Source of the DNA: Avoscillospira sp045589035
Lineage (GTDB): Bacteria > Bacillota > Clostridia > Oscillospirales > Oscillospiraceae
Reading direction: 5' to 3'
DNA: 12,475 nt
Assembly (NCBI GenBank): GCA_045589035.1
Contig: JAZNFJ010000148.1
Coordinates: 1 to 12,475 of the forward strand
The position numbers were made by a program, and so were the translations under genes. The notes under the pieces are model-generated. The model was not told where the DNA came from and did not search any database. It saw only the letters and a program-made list of their open reading frames with translations. Every line of letters begins with the position of its first letter. The first letter of the stretch is position 1. Positions 1-6,017 of this stretch are shown here, piece after piece.

Positions 1-715
1 CCGTACCGTGGACATTGGACAGAATTTCCGCCCCGCCAAGGTGTACCTCCCCTTCCGAAGCCACAGGTATCGATTTTCCGGCTAAGGGTTTTTTCAGTTT
101 TCCAAAGATCCCCATCTCCGTATTCTTCCCAACGGACCCCAAAATGTTCCGGACATCAAAAACACCTTTCAGTTCACCGGGTGCACCGCCACTCCCCTTT
201 TTGACCTCAGATACGGATGATGACACCGCCACACCTGCCTCCAAAGGCAACAACACACCAGCATCCGTATCGTTTACTCCGTGCCCTAAAGCACCAAAGG
301 CGCCGGTTTCTCCGTCATAATAAGTGACTGTTCCGATCCCTGCCATAGAATCGCGAATGTATGCCCCCAACTTATAGCCCTCTGCCGTCTTATCCGGTTC
401 TACTTCAATTGTTGTTTCTTTGCCCCTCCGCTGGATGGTCAAGATCAATTCGTCGTCATCCAGACAGCCGCGAAGTCCCTGGGCTGTATGGACTGTTTTA
501 CCGTCCACCGCCATAATCACATCGCCTTTTTTCAGCCCGGCTTCCTGTGCTGCAGACTGTTCTTCAAAACCTGTTACGATCACACCTTTGCTGTACAGCT
601 TGATCCCCACCGTACAGCCACCGGGAACCAGCATCCGCGGCATAGCCGATGTCCAGGTGCAGCACAGCAGCAACACAAGCAATCCGCTGATCCCCCGAAA
701 CCATCTTTTTTTCAT
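1..715 (-). CDS. spoIVB: SpoIVB peptidase (stage IV sporulation protein B), N-terminal 238 residues, truncated by window edge
   Basis: SpoIVB is a secreted serine peptidase (family S55) made in the forespore; it triggers pro-sigma-K processing in the mother cell. Seen here: a basic N terminus and hydrophobic segment (residues about 7-24, signal anchor), then VPGG at 30-33 and a PDZ-like region (about 36-105, with AGLKKGDVI at 59-67). The S55 peptidase start follows: RDSMAGIGTVTYYD (121-134), FGALGHG (140-146) with the presumed catalytic His145, and the GAPGELKG block at 177-184. The catalytic Ser lies beyond the left edge. The ATG at 713-715 has AGGAGG at 726-731, 10 nt upstream. The N-terminal region before the PDZ looks shorter than in the Bacillus subtilis protein. 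In many Clostridia spo0A follows this gene; that would lie outside the window. The family call is confident; completeness cannot be judged. Confidence 0.93.
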   Translation of the reverse strand, partial: MKKRWFRGISGLLVLLLCCTWTSAMPRMLVPGGCTVGIKLYSKGVIVTGFEEQSAAQEAGLKKGDVIMAVDGKTVHTAQGLRGCLDDDELILTIQRRGKETTIEVEPDKTAEGYKLGAYIRDSMAGIGTVTYYDGETGAFGALGHGVNDTDAGVLLPLEAGVAVSSSVSEVKKGSGGAPGELKGVFDVRNILGSVGKNTEMGIFGKLKKPLAGKSIPVASEGEVHLGGAEILSNVHGT

Positions 716-742
716 TCGCCTTCTTCCTCCTCGCCTGTTTTT

Positions 743-772
743 TAATATGGCTGTTTCCCGAAAAAAAAGGCA
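743..772 (-). promoter_or_regulatory. Candidate sigma-G-type promoter for spoIVB
   Basis: On the minus strand CATATTA (743-749) resembles the sigma-G -10 element CATACTA. It sits 17 nt downstream of TGCCTT (767-772), a poor match to the -35 TGAATA. The predicted start near 736 gives a short leader carrying the AGGAGG site. Forespore sigma control is established for spoIVB in Bacillus; here the call rests mainly on one hexamer and is tentative. Confidence 0.3.
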
Positions 773-800
773 TAGAAAATACAAGCAGTTTTTCCTGTAA

Positions 801-850
801 GAAAACAAAAATCACCGAACGGCCACATTTTCACGCAGCCATTCGGTGAT
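801..850 (-). terminator. Intrinsic terminator of the DUF2461 gene
   Basis: Read on the minus strand, ATCACCGAATGGC pairs with GCCGTTCGGTGAT (one mismatch/bulge) around a short loop (stem span 811-850). A T-rich tract, TTTTTGTTTTC, follows. It lies 25 nt past the stop of the DUF2461 gene and upstream of spoIVB, separating the two transcripts. Confidence 0.8.
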
Positions 851-874
851 AAATTGAAAAAGAAGAAAAATCTG

Positions 875-1522
875 TCAGTCCAGAGAGAACTTCAAGCAGT
901 ATTCGTAAAGAGGATAGAATGCCTTCATGGTTTCGATGACCTGCTCTGCCAGCTTCCGGGAGAACATCACATCGCCAGCATCCACATGGGTGATGAAGCG
1001 AATATTCTTTTTGTTGAAATAAGGCTCCAGTTCCGGATGGGGACAAGGCTTTTTCTTGCCATAATCATCGCCATCCAGCATAATGCCCGTGGCTTTTTCT
1101 GCTTCTTTTACCAGCTTGGGATACACTTCTGGCTGAGCAGCCAGCAGCTTGCGGTACCGCTCCATAACCGCTGCCTTGGGTGTCCAGAGAATGAAACCGT
1201 AGTCAATTCCATCCGGATTGATCTGCAGATACAAAGCAGGCTGTTCGCTCCATGTATACCCCTCAGGACGCATAACAAACCAGATACTCTCCTTGTAAGG
1301 GACTGCCGGGTGCATTCTGGCATCCTTGTAAATTCTGGAAAGTTTGTAGTCCATATTGGGCACATCCTGGAAAGCCGCAAAAACCTCCTGAGACAGCTGT
1401 TTCATGGGCTCATAGAGGTATTTCTGATACTCGGGTTTGTGTTCCATAAACCATTCGCGATTGTTATTTAACCGGATACCCCAGAGAAAATCCATGGTTT
1501 CCGGTGAGAAGCCGTTAAACAT
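875..1522 (-). CDS. DUF2461 (TIGR02453-type) family protein
   Basis: The 215-residue product matches the DUF2461 family, soluble proteins of unknown function. Family-like blocks are MFNGFSPETMDFL at the N terminus, LNNNREWF shortly after, a central IYKDARMHP segment, and a C-terminal half with ILWTPKAAVMERYR and a DVMFSRKLAEQ segment. The reading frame extends to ATG codons at 1531 and 1528, but the AAAGG ribosome-binding site at 1532-1536 directly abuts the first ATG. It sits about 9 nt before the ATG at 1520-1522, so that start is preferred; it also begins exactly where the family homology begins (MFNGF). The gene is monocistronic, diverges from the nitroreductase gene, and has its own terminator. 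The molecular function is not known. Confidence 0.85.
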   Translation of the reverse strand: MFNGFSPETMDFLWGIRLNNNREWFMEHKPEYQKYLYEPMKQLSQEVFAAFQDVPNMDYKLSRIYKDARMHPAVPYKESIWFVMRPEGYTWSEQPALYLQINPDGIDYGFILWTPKAAVMERYRKLLAAQPEVYPKLVKEAEKATGIMLDGDDYGKKKPCPHPELEPYFNKKNIRFITHVDAGDVMFSRKLAEQVIETMKAFYPLYEYCLKFSLD

Positions 1523-1564
1523 ATGCATCATCCTTTCACCGACATTTTAACATGAAATCTCCAA

Positions 1565-1593
1565 TTTGCAAACTGCCAGATCTATGATATAAT
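1565..1593 (+). promoter_or_regulatory. Sigma-A promoter of the nitroreductase gene
   Basis: TTTGCA (1565-1570), a 17-nt spacer and TATAAT (1588-1593) preceded by TG at 1585-1586 form an extended -10 promoter. Transcription would start near 1600, giving a leader of about 20 nt that contains AAGGAG. Confidence 0.75.
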
Positions 1594-1620
1594 GAAAAAA
1601 ATATTAAGGAGTGTGATCCT

Positions 1621-2166
1621 ATGGATGCAAAAGTCTGTTTGAAGACCCGCAGAAGTGTCAGAAGATTTCAGGATAAGCCTGTTTCCAGAGAGCTGATCTC
1701 CGAAGTGGTCGCCACCGCACAATTCGCTCCCACCTGGAAGAACACCCAGACTGCCCGCTATACCTACATCGACGATCCCGCACTGAAGGCTCGCATTGCC
1801 GAAGAAGCCACCGTGAATTTTGCAAAAAACAAAGACACCATTACCAGCGCCGCCGGCGTGATGGTCGTCACATCCGTTCACGGCATCGCCGGTTTTAACG
1901 AAGACGGCTCCTACTCCTCTGATAAAGGTGAGCATTGGGAATCCTTTGATGCCGGTATTGCCACCCAGACGCTGAGTCTGGCTCTTCATGAAGCAGGTTT
2001 GGGTTCTGTCATCATGGGTCTGTTCGACTCCAAGAAGGTCATGGAACTGGCCAATATTCCCGAAGGTCAGGTGGTTGCCTGCATTATGGCCGTTGGCTAT
2101 CCCGCTGAGGGTGAACACGGCAAGGCTGTCCGCAAGCCTTTGGACGAGGTTTTGTCCTTCCGTTAA
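1621..2166 (+). CDS. Nitroreductase family protein (FMN-dependent oxidoreductase)
   Basis: The 181-residue product belongs to the nitroreductase superfamily, usually homodimeric FMN enzymes that reduce nitro, quinone or related substrates with NAD(P)H. The phosphate-binding signature TRRSVRRF is at residues 9-16, the flavin-contact region APTWKNTQ at 36-43, the helix DAGIATQTLSLALHEAGLGS at 110-129, and the terminal GYPAEGEHGKAVRKP block (159-173) is typical. The physiological substrate cannot be read from sequence. AAGGAG (1606-1611) lies 9 nt before the ATG, fixing the start. It has its own promoter and ends in a bidirectional terminator shared with trmB. The family call is strong; no gene name is justified. 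Confidence 0.9.
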   Translation: MDAKVCLKTRRSVRRFQDKPVSRELISEVVATAQFAPTWKNTQTARYTYIDDPALKARIAEEATVNFAKNKDTITSAAGVMVVTSVHGIAGFNEDGSYSSDKGEHWESFDAGIATQTLSLALHEAGLGSVIMGLFDSKKVMELANIPEGQVVACIMAVGYPAEGEHGKAVRKPLDEVLSFR

Positions 2167-2172
2167 AAGATT

Positions 2173-2205
2173 AAGGGCTTCCCAAAACGGGAAGCCCTTT
2201 TGTTT
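2173..2205. terminator. Bidirectional terminator between nitroreductase and trmB
   Basis: AAGGGCTTCCC (2173-2183) pairs with GGGAAGCCCTT (2189-2199) around loop AAAAC, followed by a T-rich stretch to 2205. The opposite strand has a weaker T-rich tail, so the same stem can end both convergent transcripts. The last three bases overlap the trmB stop codon. Confidence 0.88.
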
Positions 2206-2866
2206 ATGCTTCTGTCACAGGGGCAGGCTTGCTGCGGACAATACACTCGCAGCGGTTGATGGGAGTGCCCATGGCATGGAACTTTTCTTCGTAGTCGGTC
2301 ATGATGCCAACGGGGCCGTGTTCGTGGAGATTGCGGGTCACATTTCGCATTTCCAGGTCGCAGAAGGCAAACTCCTCCAGAGAGAACTCGAACAAGGGTG
2401 CATTGTCGGTCTTGAAGTGAATCTCGCCGCCCAGTTTAATCACGCGGCGGTAGTGATCCAAAAAGCTGCGGAAGGTCAGACGGCGCTTGGCATTTTTCTT
2501 TCTGGGCCAGGGATCGCAAAAGTTGATATACAGCAGATCAATTTCGCTTTCCTCGAAAAATTCCTCAATCTTGGCAGCATCCATGGAGATAAAGTAGACA
2601 TTCTTCAGCCCCAGTGCCTTGGCCTTTTCCATGGCAACCACCATGGCATCCTTACAGATCTCCACAGCAATCAGCAGCACATCAGGATCGGCAGATGCTG
2701 TTCTGACCGTAAAGCCGCCCTTACCACAGCCAACTTCAACACGCAGCTGCTTGCAATCGGGCATCAGTTCCCGCCAACGGCCCTTATAGGTTTCCGGCTC
2801 CTGAATCCAGTACTCGGCGCAGGCCTCCATCCGGGGAACCAGATTGACTTTCTTTCTCATTCTCAT
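2204..2866 (-). CDS. trmB: tRNA (guanine-N7-)-methyltransferase TrmB
   Basis: TrmB makes m7G46 in the variable loop of tRNAs using S-adenosylmethionine. The 220-residue product has the SAM loop EVGCGKGGF (44-52), an acidic cofactor-binding residue in AVEICKDA (67-74), and the family-diagnostic block NFCDPWPRKKNAKRRLT (115-131). KTDN at 152-155 and the C-terminal TDYEEKF (190-196) complete the family pattern. The open frame runs upstream to 3058, but those codons cross the tRNA-Pro gene. The real start is the ATG at 2864-2866, with GAGGAAG (2873-2879) 6 nt upstream. A second in-frame ATG at 2860 is less well placed. It converges on the nitroreductase gene and shares its terminator. I see no clear promoter in the short space next to the tRNA gene. 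Confidence 0.95.
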   Translation of the reverse strand: MRMRKKVNLVPRMEACAEYWIQEPETYKGRWRELMPDCKQLRVEVGCGKGGFTVRTASADPDVLLIAVEICKDAMVVAMEKAKALGLKNVYFISMDAAKIEEFFEESEIDLLYINFCDPWPRKKNAKRRLTFRSFLDHYRRVIKLGGEIHFKTDNAPLFEFSLEEFAFCDLEMRNVTRNLHEHGPVGIMTDYEEKFHAMGTPINRCECIVRSKPAPVTEA

Positions 2867-2939
2867 AGGTATCTTCCTCACTATGCAATATTCTGGCACG
2901 ATTATACCAAAAATACTGCCGGGGGTAAAGTGTTTTATC

Positions 2940-2968
2940 TTGCTTTTCCTTTGCCAATCCGTTATAAT
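2940..2968 (+). promoter_or_regulatory. Promoter of the tRNA-Pro gene
   Basis: TATAAT (2963-2968) lies 14 nt before the mature 5' end of the tRNA. TTGCTT (2940-2945) is 17 nt further upstream. The -10 is perfect and the -35 matches only in TTG. Confidence 0.7.
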
Positions 2969-2981
2969 GGCATGGATATAT

Positions 2982-3057
2982 CCGGGTGTGGCCCAGTTGG
3001 TAGGGCGCCTGGTTTGGGACCAGGATGCCGCGAGTTCGAGTCTCGCCACTCGGACCA
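2982..3057 (+). tRNA. tRNA-Pro (anticodon UGG)
   Basis: The 76-nt gene folds into a full cloverleaf. The acceptor CCGGGTG pairs with CACTCGG (one G-U), the D stem is GCCC/GGGC, and the anticodon stem CCTGG/CCAGG has loop TTTGGGA. The anticodon is TGG with G37, as expected for proline. The T stem is GCGAG/CTCGC with loop TTCGAGT. The discriminator is A and the 3' CCA is encoded. It is transcribed alone between trmB and the acetyltransferase gene, with its own promoter and terminator. Confidence 0.97.
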
Positions 3058-3098
3058 TTAAATCGGTTACCGCATAAGCGGCAACCGATTTAATTTTT
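3058..3098 (+). terminator. Intrinsic terminator of tRNA-Pro
   Basis: A long stem starts directly after the CCA: TTAAATCGGTT-A-CCGC pairs with GCGG-C-AACCGATTTAA (one A-C mismatch, loop ATAA). Five Ts follow at 3094-3098. Confidence 0.93.
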
Positions 3099-3124
3099 GT
3101 GCGAGACTCGACACTCTTTCAGTC

Positions 3125-3153
3125 TTTCATTTTAAACCAATCGGTGATATAAT
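3125..3153 (+). promoter_or_regulatory. Extended -10 promoter of the acetyltransferase gene
   Basis: TGATATAAT (3145-3153) is a full extended -10 element. The region 17 nt upstream (TTTCAT, 3125-3130) is a weak -35. The predicted start near 3160 gives a leader of about 23 nt including GGAGG. Confidence 0.65.
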
Positions 3154-3182
3154 CAGCGCAATAACACTTTGGAGGAACTGTG

Positions 3183-3722
3183 ATGCTCTTCAGAAAAGCA
3201 ACCATGGATGATCTGCAGGCTGTTGCAGAGATCTATGCGCAAGTACACACCGCAGAAGAAACCGGCAGGATGACAGTCGGCTGGGCACGAAATGTGTATC
3301 CCACCTGCTCCACCGCAGAAGATGCGTTGCTAAGAGATGACCTGTTTGTCGCCGAGGATAATGGTAAAATTGTTGGAACAGCCATTATCAACCAGATCCA
3401 GCCGGACTGCTATAACGAAGGCAAGTGGGAGTACAAAGTCCCCAAGGAGCAGGTCATGGTGCTTCACACCCTGTGCGTCAATCCGGCTCTGTCCGGCAGA
3501 GGTTACGGCCGACAGTTTGTGGCATTCTATGAAGAATATGCCCTTTCCAACAAATGCCATTATCTTCGTATGGATACCCAGATCATCAATCTGAACGCCA
3601 GATCTCTGTACAGATTGATGGAATATAAAGAAATTGGCACGGTCCCCTGTGTGTTTAACGGTATCGAGAATGTACAGCTTATACTGCTGGAAAAGAAATT
3701 ACAGAAAACAGCACCGGATTGA
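3183..3722 (+). CDS. GNAT family N-acetyltransferase
   Basis: The 179-residue product is a single GNAT domain, which transfers an acyl group from acyl-CoA to an amine; the substrate is unknown. It begins FRKATMDDLQAVAEIY, typical of the first strand and helix. The acetyl-CoA motif A is LHTLCVNP (94-101) followed by SGRGYG (104-109), with Ser at the position that is usually Gln/Arg. Motif B, NLNARSLY, is at 137-144. Translation could start at GTG 3180 or ATG 3183; GGAGG (3171-3175) is 7 nt from the ATG, which is preferred. The TGA stop lies inside the loop of the following terminator. It is a single-gene unit convergent with the vWA gene. Confidence 0.9.
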   Translation: MLFRKATMDDLQAVAEIYAQVHTAEETGRMTVGWARNVYPTCSTAEDALLRDDLFVAEDNGKIVGTAIINQIQPDCYNEGKWEYKVPKEQVMVLHTLCVNPALSGRGYGRQFVAFYEEYALSNKCHYLRMDTQIINLNARSLYRLMEYKEIGTVPCVFNGIENVQLILLEKKLQKTAPD

Positions 3723-3738
3723 AGCCCGGTGCTGTTTT
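3705..3738. terminator. Bidirectional terminator shared by the GNAT and vWA genes
   Basis: AAAACAGCACCGG (3705-3717) pairs perfectly with CCGGTGCTGTTTT (3726-3738). A-rich and T-rich flanks serve either direction. The GNAT stop codon (3720-3722) is inside the loop, and the vWA stop codon is 5 nt beyond the stem. Confidence 0.92.
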
Positions 3739-3742
3739 CTGC

Positions 3743-4378
3743 TTATTTTCCTCTCTTTTTCACATCTTCATCGATTCTTCTTTTCCAGCTTGCAGAGAGC
3801 GGAGCACCGCTGCGAAGTGTACAGACTGCCTGACCGATCACGTCATAATTCAGTTCCGTACCAAGGGTATCACACTTGTATGTCACTGCACGGTCTTCGC
3901 TGATACCAAATCGTTTGGCCTCCGCCGCAGCATCGATGTTCGCTCCCAAAAACAGGAACTCCCAGCCGTACTTTTCCTTCTGCCGCTCAATCATCTTGCG
4001 CACCTTGTCGTAATCATAGCGCTTGCTGGCATTCTCATAGCCATCGGTGGTGATGATAAAGAGCGTCTTTTCCGGCACGTCCTCTTTGCGGGCATACTTA
4101 TGGACATTGCCAATGTGATGGATGGCGCCGCCCACCGCATCCAAAAGCGCAGTGCAGCCACGGGTAAAATATTCTTTTTCCGTCATAGGCGGTACCTTGT
4201 CCAAAGGCAGGCGGTCGTGAATCACCGTACTTTCGTGATCAAAAAGAACGGTAGAAACAACCGCTTCCCCTTCCTCCCCCTTTTGCTTCTCGATCATAGC
4301 GTTGAAGCCACCGATGGTGTCGCCCTCCAAACCGCTCATGGAGCCGCTCCGATCAAGGATAAAAACCAATTCTGTCAT
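3743..4378 (-). CDS. von Willebrand factor type A (vWA) domain protein
   Basis: The 211-residue soluble protein consists almost entirely of a vWA domain. The metal-ion adhesion site is complete: D9-x-S11-x-S13 in DRSGSMSG, T76 in GCTALLD and D112 in TTDGYENAS. It has no signal peptide or membrane segment, so it acts in the cytoplasm, possibly as a scaffold or adaptor. The role of this stand-alone subfamily is not established. AAAGGAGG (4388-4395) is 9 nt before the ATG. That site lies inside a 10-bp inverted repeat that could mask it (separate entry). The gene is monocistronic, shares a terminator with the GNAT gene and diverges from the zinc-ribbon XRE gene. Confidence 0.9.
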   Translation of the reverse strand: MTELVFILDRSGSMSGLEGDTIGGFNAMIEKQKGEEGEAVVSTVLFDHESTVIHDRLPLDKVPPMTEKEYFTRGCTALLDAVGGAIHHIGNVHKYARKEDVPEKTLFIITTDGYENASKRYDYDKVRKMIERQKEKYGWEFLFLGANIDAAAEAKRFGISEDRAVTYKCDTLGTELNYDVIGQAVCTLRSGAPLSASWKRRIDEDVKKRGK

Positions 4379-4386
4379 AATGAAAA

Positions 4387-4431
4387 CCCTCCTTTGTTTT
4401 GTGAGACCAGTATCGCACAGTCAAAGGAGGG
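4387..4431 (-). promoter_or_regulatory. Shine-Dalgarno-masking hairpin ahead of the vWA gene
   Basis: In minus-strand mRNA order, CCCTCCTTTG (4431-4422) is an exact 10-nt complement of CAAAGGAGGG (4396-4387), which is the ribosome-binding site. Inside the 25-nt loop a further TGTG/CACA pairing (4400-4403 with 4416-4419) extends the fold. If transcription starts upstream of 4431, the ribosome-binding site would be base-paired. No convincing promoter was found, so this is a structural prediction only. Confidence 0.5.
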
Positions 4432-4488
4432 CTTGGTCGCATGATGGGCGACATTTATCAATACCCACCGACAGCAACAGCAAGTTGC

Positions 4489-4517
4489 TTGTTGTTTGGA
4501 TGAGCTCATAGTATAAT
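4489..4517 (+). promoter_or_regulatory. Promoter of the zinc-ribbon XRE gene, with palindromes
   Basis: TTGTTG (4489-4494), 17 nt, TATAAT (4512-4517). The spacer holds the 8-bp palindrome TGAGCTCA (4501-4508). The same palindrome recurs at 4561-4568 in the early coding region, exactly 60 bp downstream. A second inverted repeat, AGCAAC/GTTGCT (4473-4489), abuts the -35. These are candidate operators for autoregulation. Confidence 0.65.
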
Positions 4518-4537
4518 CATCGTGAGGTGATGACGCA

Positions 4538-5302
4538 ATGGAAACGAAAGATATGATTCGTGAGCTCAGAACGAAAAAAGGCTTATCACAGGACGAACTT
4601 GCCGAGAAAGTCTTTGTGACCCGTCAGGCAGTCTCCCGCTGGGAAAATGGTGAAACCACGCCAAACACCGAAACGCTGAAACTGCTTTCCAAGCTGTTCG
4701 ACGTTTCCATTAACACGCTTCTCGGCTCTCCGAGAGAGCTGATCTGCCAGTGCTGTGGTATGCCCTTGGAGGACTCCAGCATCAGCAAGGAACCGGACGG
4801 TTTCTTCAATGAAGAATACTGCAAATGGTGTTATGCGGACGGAGAATACATGTATCACGACATGGATGATCTGATCAACGTCTGCGTAGGCCACATGGCA
4901 AATGACCAGTTCACCCCCGAGCAGGTGCGCGCGTATATGAAGGATATGCTCCCGAAGCTGGACTATTGGAAACGGTACACAAACTTGGCCGGGGCGGAAA
5001 AGTTTGCCGAGTTCAAACAGCAGTTGATCGACGAGATCAACGCTCTGCACGTAGAGGGCATGCCGAAGGTTGAAAAGTTCAACGCGCTTGTGGGCGGATA
5101 CGTCAATCTTGAGTACAAGCTTCCCAACGGAAAGCTCGTGAAGTTTCTGGACGATGGCGCGACCTATCTGGGAAATCAGCTGGAATGTGAATTGGGCGGA
5201 AACAGGTGTTTTGGAATCGCCGCCAACATGGATTTCATTCTGGTCTGCACCTACGAAGAAAATGGCGAAAATCCCGAGTTGGTGGTTTATAAGAAACGGT
5301 AA
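4538..5302 (+). CDS. XRE-family regulator fused to a zinc ribbon and a conserved C-terminal domain
   Basis: The 254-residue protein has three parts. Residues 1-63 are a Cro/CI-type helix-turn-helix (LSQDELAEKVFVTRQAVSRW at 16-35). Residues 69-105 are a putative zinc ribbon with paired cysteines C70/C73 (CQCCGMPL) and C95/C98 (YCKWCYADG), resembling zf-ribbon_2. The rest includes a helical middle and a C-terminal block (about 180-254) with VNLEYKLPNGKLV, DDGATYLGNQ and a CFGIAAN segment. Similar architecture is common in Clostridia; the ligand or signal is not known. The ATG has GAGGTGA (4524-4530) 7 nt upstream. It is a single-gene unit, followed either by its own terminator or by the end of the neighbouring IS. 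A metal- or redox-sensing regulator is a reasonable but unproven inference. Confidence 0.85.
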   Translation: METKDMIRELRTKKGLSQDELAEKVFVTRQAVSRWENGETTPNTETLKLLSKLFDVSINTLLGSPRELICQCCGMPLEDSSISKEPDGFFNEEYCKWCYADGEYMYHDMDDLINVCVGHMANDQFTPEQVRAYMKDMLPKLDYWKRYTNLAGAEKFAEFKQQLIDEINALHVEGMPKVEKFNALVGGYVNLEYKLPNGKLVKFLDDGATYLGNQLECELGGNRCFGIAANMDFILVCTYEENGENPELVVYKKR

Positions 5303-5314
5303 CTTTGCTTGGCA

Positions 5315-5343
5315 TTGATGCGAATGTGCGAATGTGATATAGT
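5315..5343 (+). promoter_or_regulatory. Orphan promoter pointing into the IS200 element
   Basis: TTGATG (5315-5320), 17 nt, TATAGT (5338-5343) preceded by TG at 5335-5336. The spacer overlaps a tandem 8-bp repeat, TGCGAATG (5319-5326 and 5327-5334). No plus-strand gene follows: the transcript would run into the hairpin at 5371-5400. Confidence 0.45.
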
Positions 5344-5370
5344 AAACTGAACGATAAGAATTTATCTAAT

Positions 5371-5406
5371 AAATATCCCCCCGCATAGCGGGGGGTATTT
5401 CATTTT
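5371..5406 (+). terminator. GC-rich hairpin: IS200 right end and/or terminator of the XRE gene
   Basis: AAATA-CCCCCCG pairs with CGGGGGG-TATTT (one bulged T at 5376, loop CATAG), followed by CATTTT. It can end transcription arriving from the XRE gene or the orphan promoter. It also sits where the transposase-distal hairpin of the IS is expected; the two roles are not exclusive. Confidence 0.65.
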
Positions 5407-5476
5407 CGGGCATAGCCCTAATATTACTGGCAGCGCATAAATGCGCTTTTGGTTGGCCTGCCAGCCACGCACAGGA

Positions 5477-5947
5477 TTACTTGCTACCCGTAAACGGGTC
5501 TCTTGGATCGTATATGCTTAACTGGTCAGCTTCTCTATCTTTCTTTAGTTGATCTGATATGTAATCTTTTATTGCTTTTGTGTTCTTTCCTACTGTGTCC
5601 ACATAATAGCCTTTGCACCAAAATTCGCGGTTTCGGTACGCGAACTTCATGTTTCCATATTTCTGAAATATCATCAGACTGCTTTTCCCTTTTAAGTATC
5701 CCATGAACCCCGAAACGCTCATTTTGGGTGGTATGCTTACGAGTAAATGCACATGGTCTGGACATATCTCTCCCTCGATTATCTCTACGCCCTTCCACTG
5801 ACATAGTGTCCGCAATATTTCTCGCATATCTTCTCGTTTTTCATTAAAAAATACTTTCCTCCGATATTTCGGCGCGAATACCACATGGTACTTACAATTC
5901 CACTTTGTATGTGCTAAACTATGTGTGACATTATTTTGTTCACTCAT
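5477..5947 (-). CDS. tnpA: IS200/IS605 family transposase TnpA (Y1 HUH single-strand transposase)
   Basis: The 156-residue enzyme cuts and rejoins single-stranded DNA at hairpin-marked IS ends and forms a 5'-phosphotyrosine link. It looks intact. The N-terminal KYHVVFAPKYRRKVFF (19-34) is characteristic. The HUH metal site is H65-V-H67 in CPDHVHLL, followed by GYLKGKSS (83-90) and FWCKGYYVDTVGKN (109-122). By analogy with IS608 TnpA (Tyr127, Gln131), the nucleophile is Tyr129 and the third metal ligand Gln133 in DYISDQ. AGGAGG (5956-5961) is 8 nt before the ATG but is partly paired in a predicted leader hairpin. No accessory tnpB is present, so this is the minimal IS200 arrangement. Confidence 0.96.
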   Translation of the reverse strand: MSEQNNVTHSLAHTKWNCKYHVVFAPKYRRKVFFNEKREDMREILRTLCQWKGVEIIEGEICPDHVHLLVSIPPKMSVSGFMGYLKGKSSLMIFQKYGNMKFAYRNREFWCKGYYVDTVGKNTKAIKDYISDQLKKDREADQLSIYDPRDPFTGSK

Positions 5948-5957
5948 TTTAATGTCC

Positions 5958-6017
5958 TCCTAATGTGTTATTTTGTTCGTAAGCTGGCAGGCTCACTTCC
6001 ATCTTAGCACATTAGGA
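5958..6017 (-). promoter_or_regulatory. tnpA leader fold that masks the ribosome-binding site
   Basis: In tnpA mRNA, TCCTAATGTG (complement of 6008-6017) is an exact 10-nt match to CACATTAGGA (complement of 5958-5967), which includes most of the AGGAGG site. A nested hairpin GTGAGC/GCTTAC (complement of 5979-5996, one G-U) fills the loop. Translation repression by a leader stem-loop is known for enteric IS200; this looks like the same strategy in a Clostridial element. Confidence 0.65.

Noticed and set aside
2867..3058. N-terminal extension of TrmB to a 284-residue protein
   Set aside because: The extra codons are the complement of the tRNA-Pro gene and its promoter. A good ribosome-binding site supports the start at 2866, where family homology begins.
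1988..3061. 357-codon plus-strand open frame crossing three features
   Set aside because: It runs through the end of the nitroreductase gene in another frame, across a terminator, antisense to trmB and into the tRNA.
4441..4503. 20-codon plus-strand frame with AAAGGAGG 9 nt upstream
   Set aside because: It overlaps the -35 region of the zinc-ribbon XRE promoter, has no promoter of its own, and its ribosome-binding site is explained by the inverted repeat serving the vWA gene. Too short to support without expression data.
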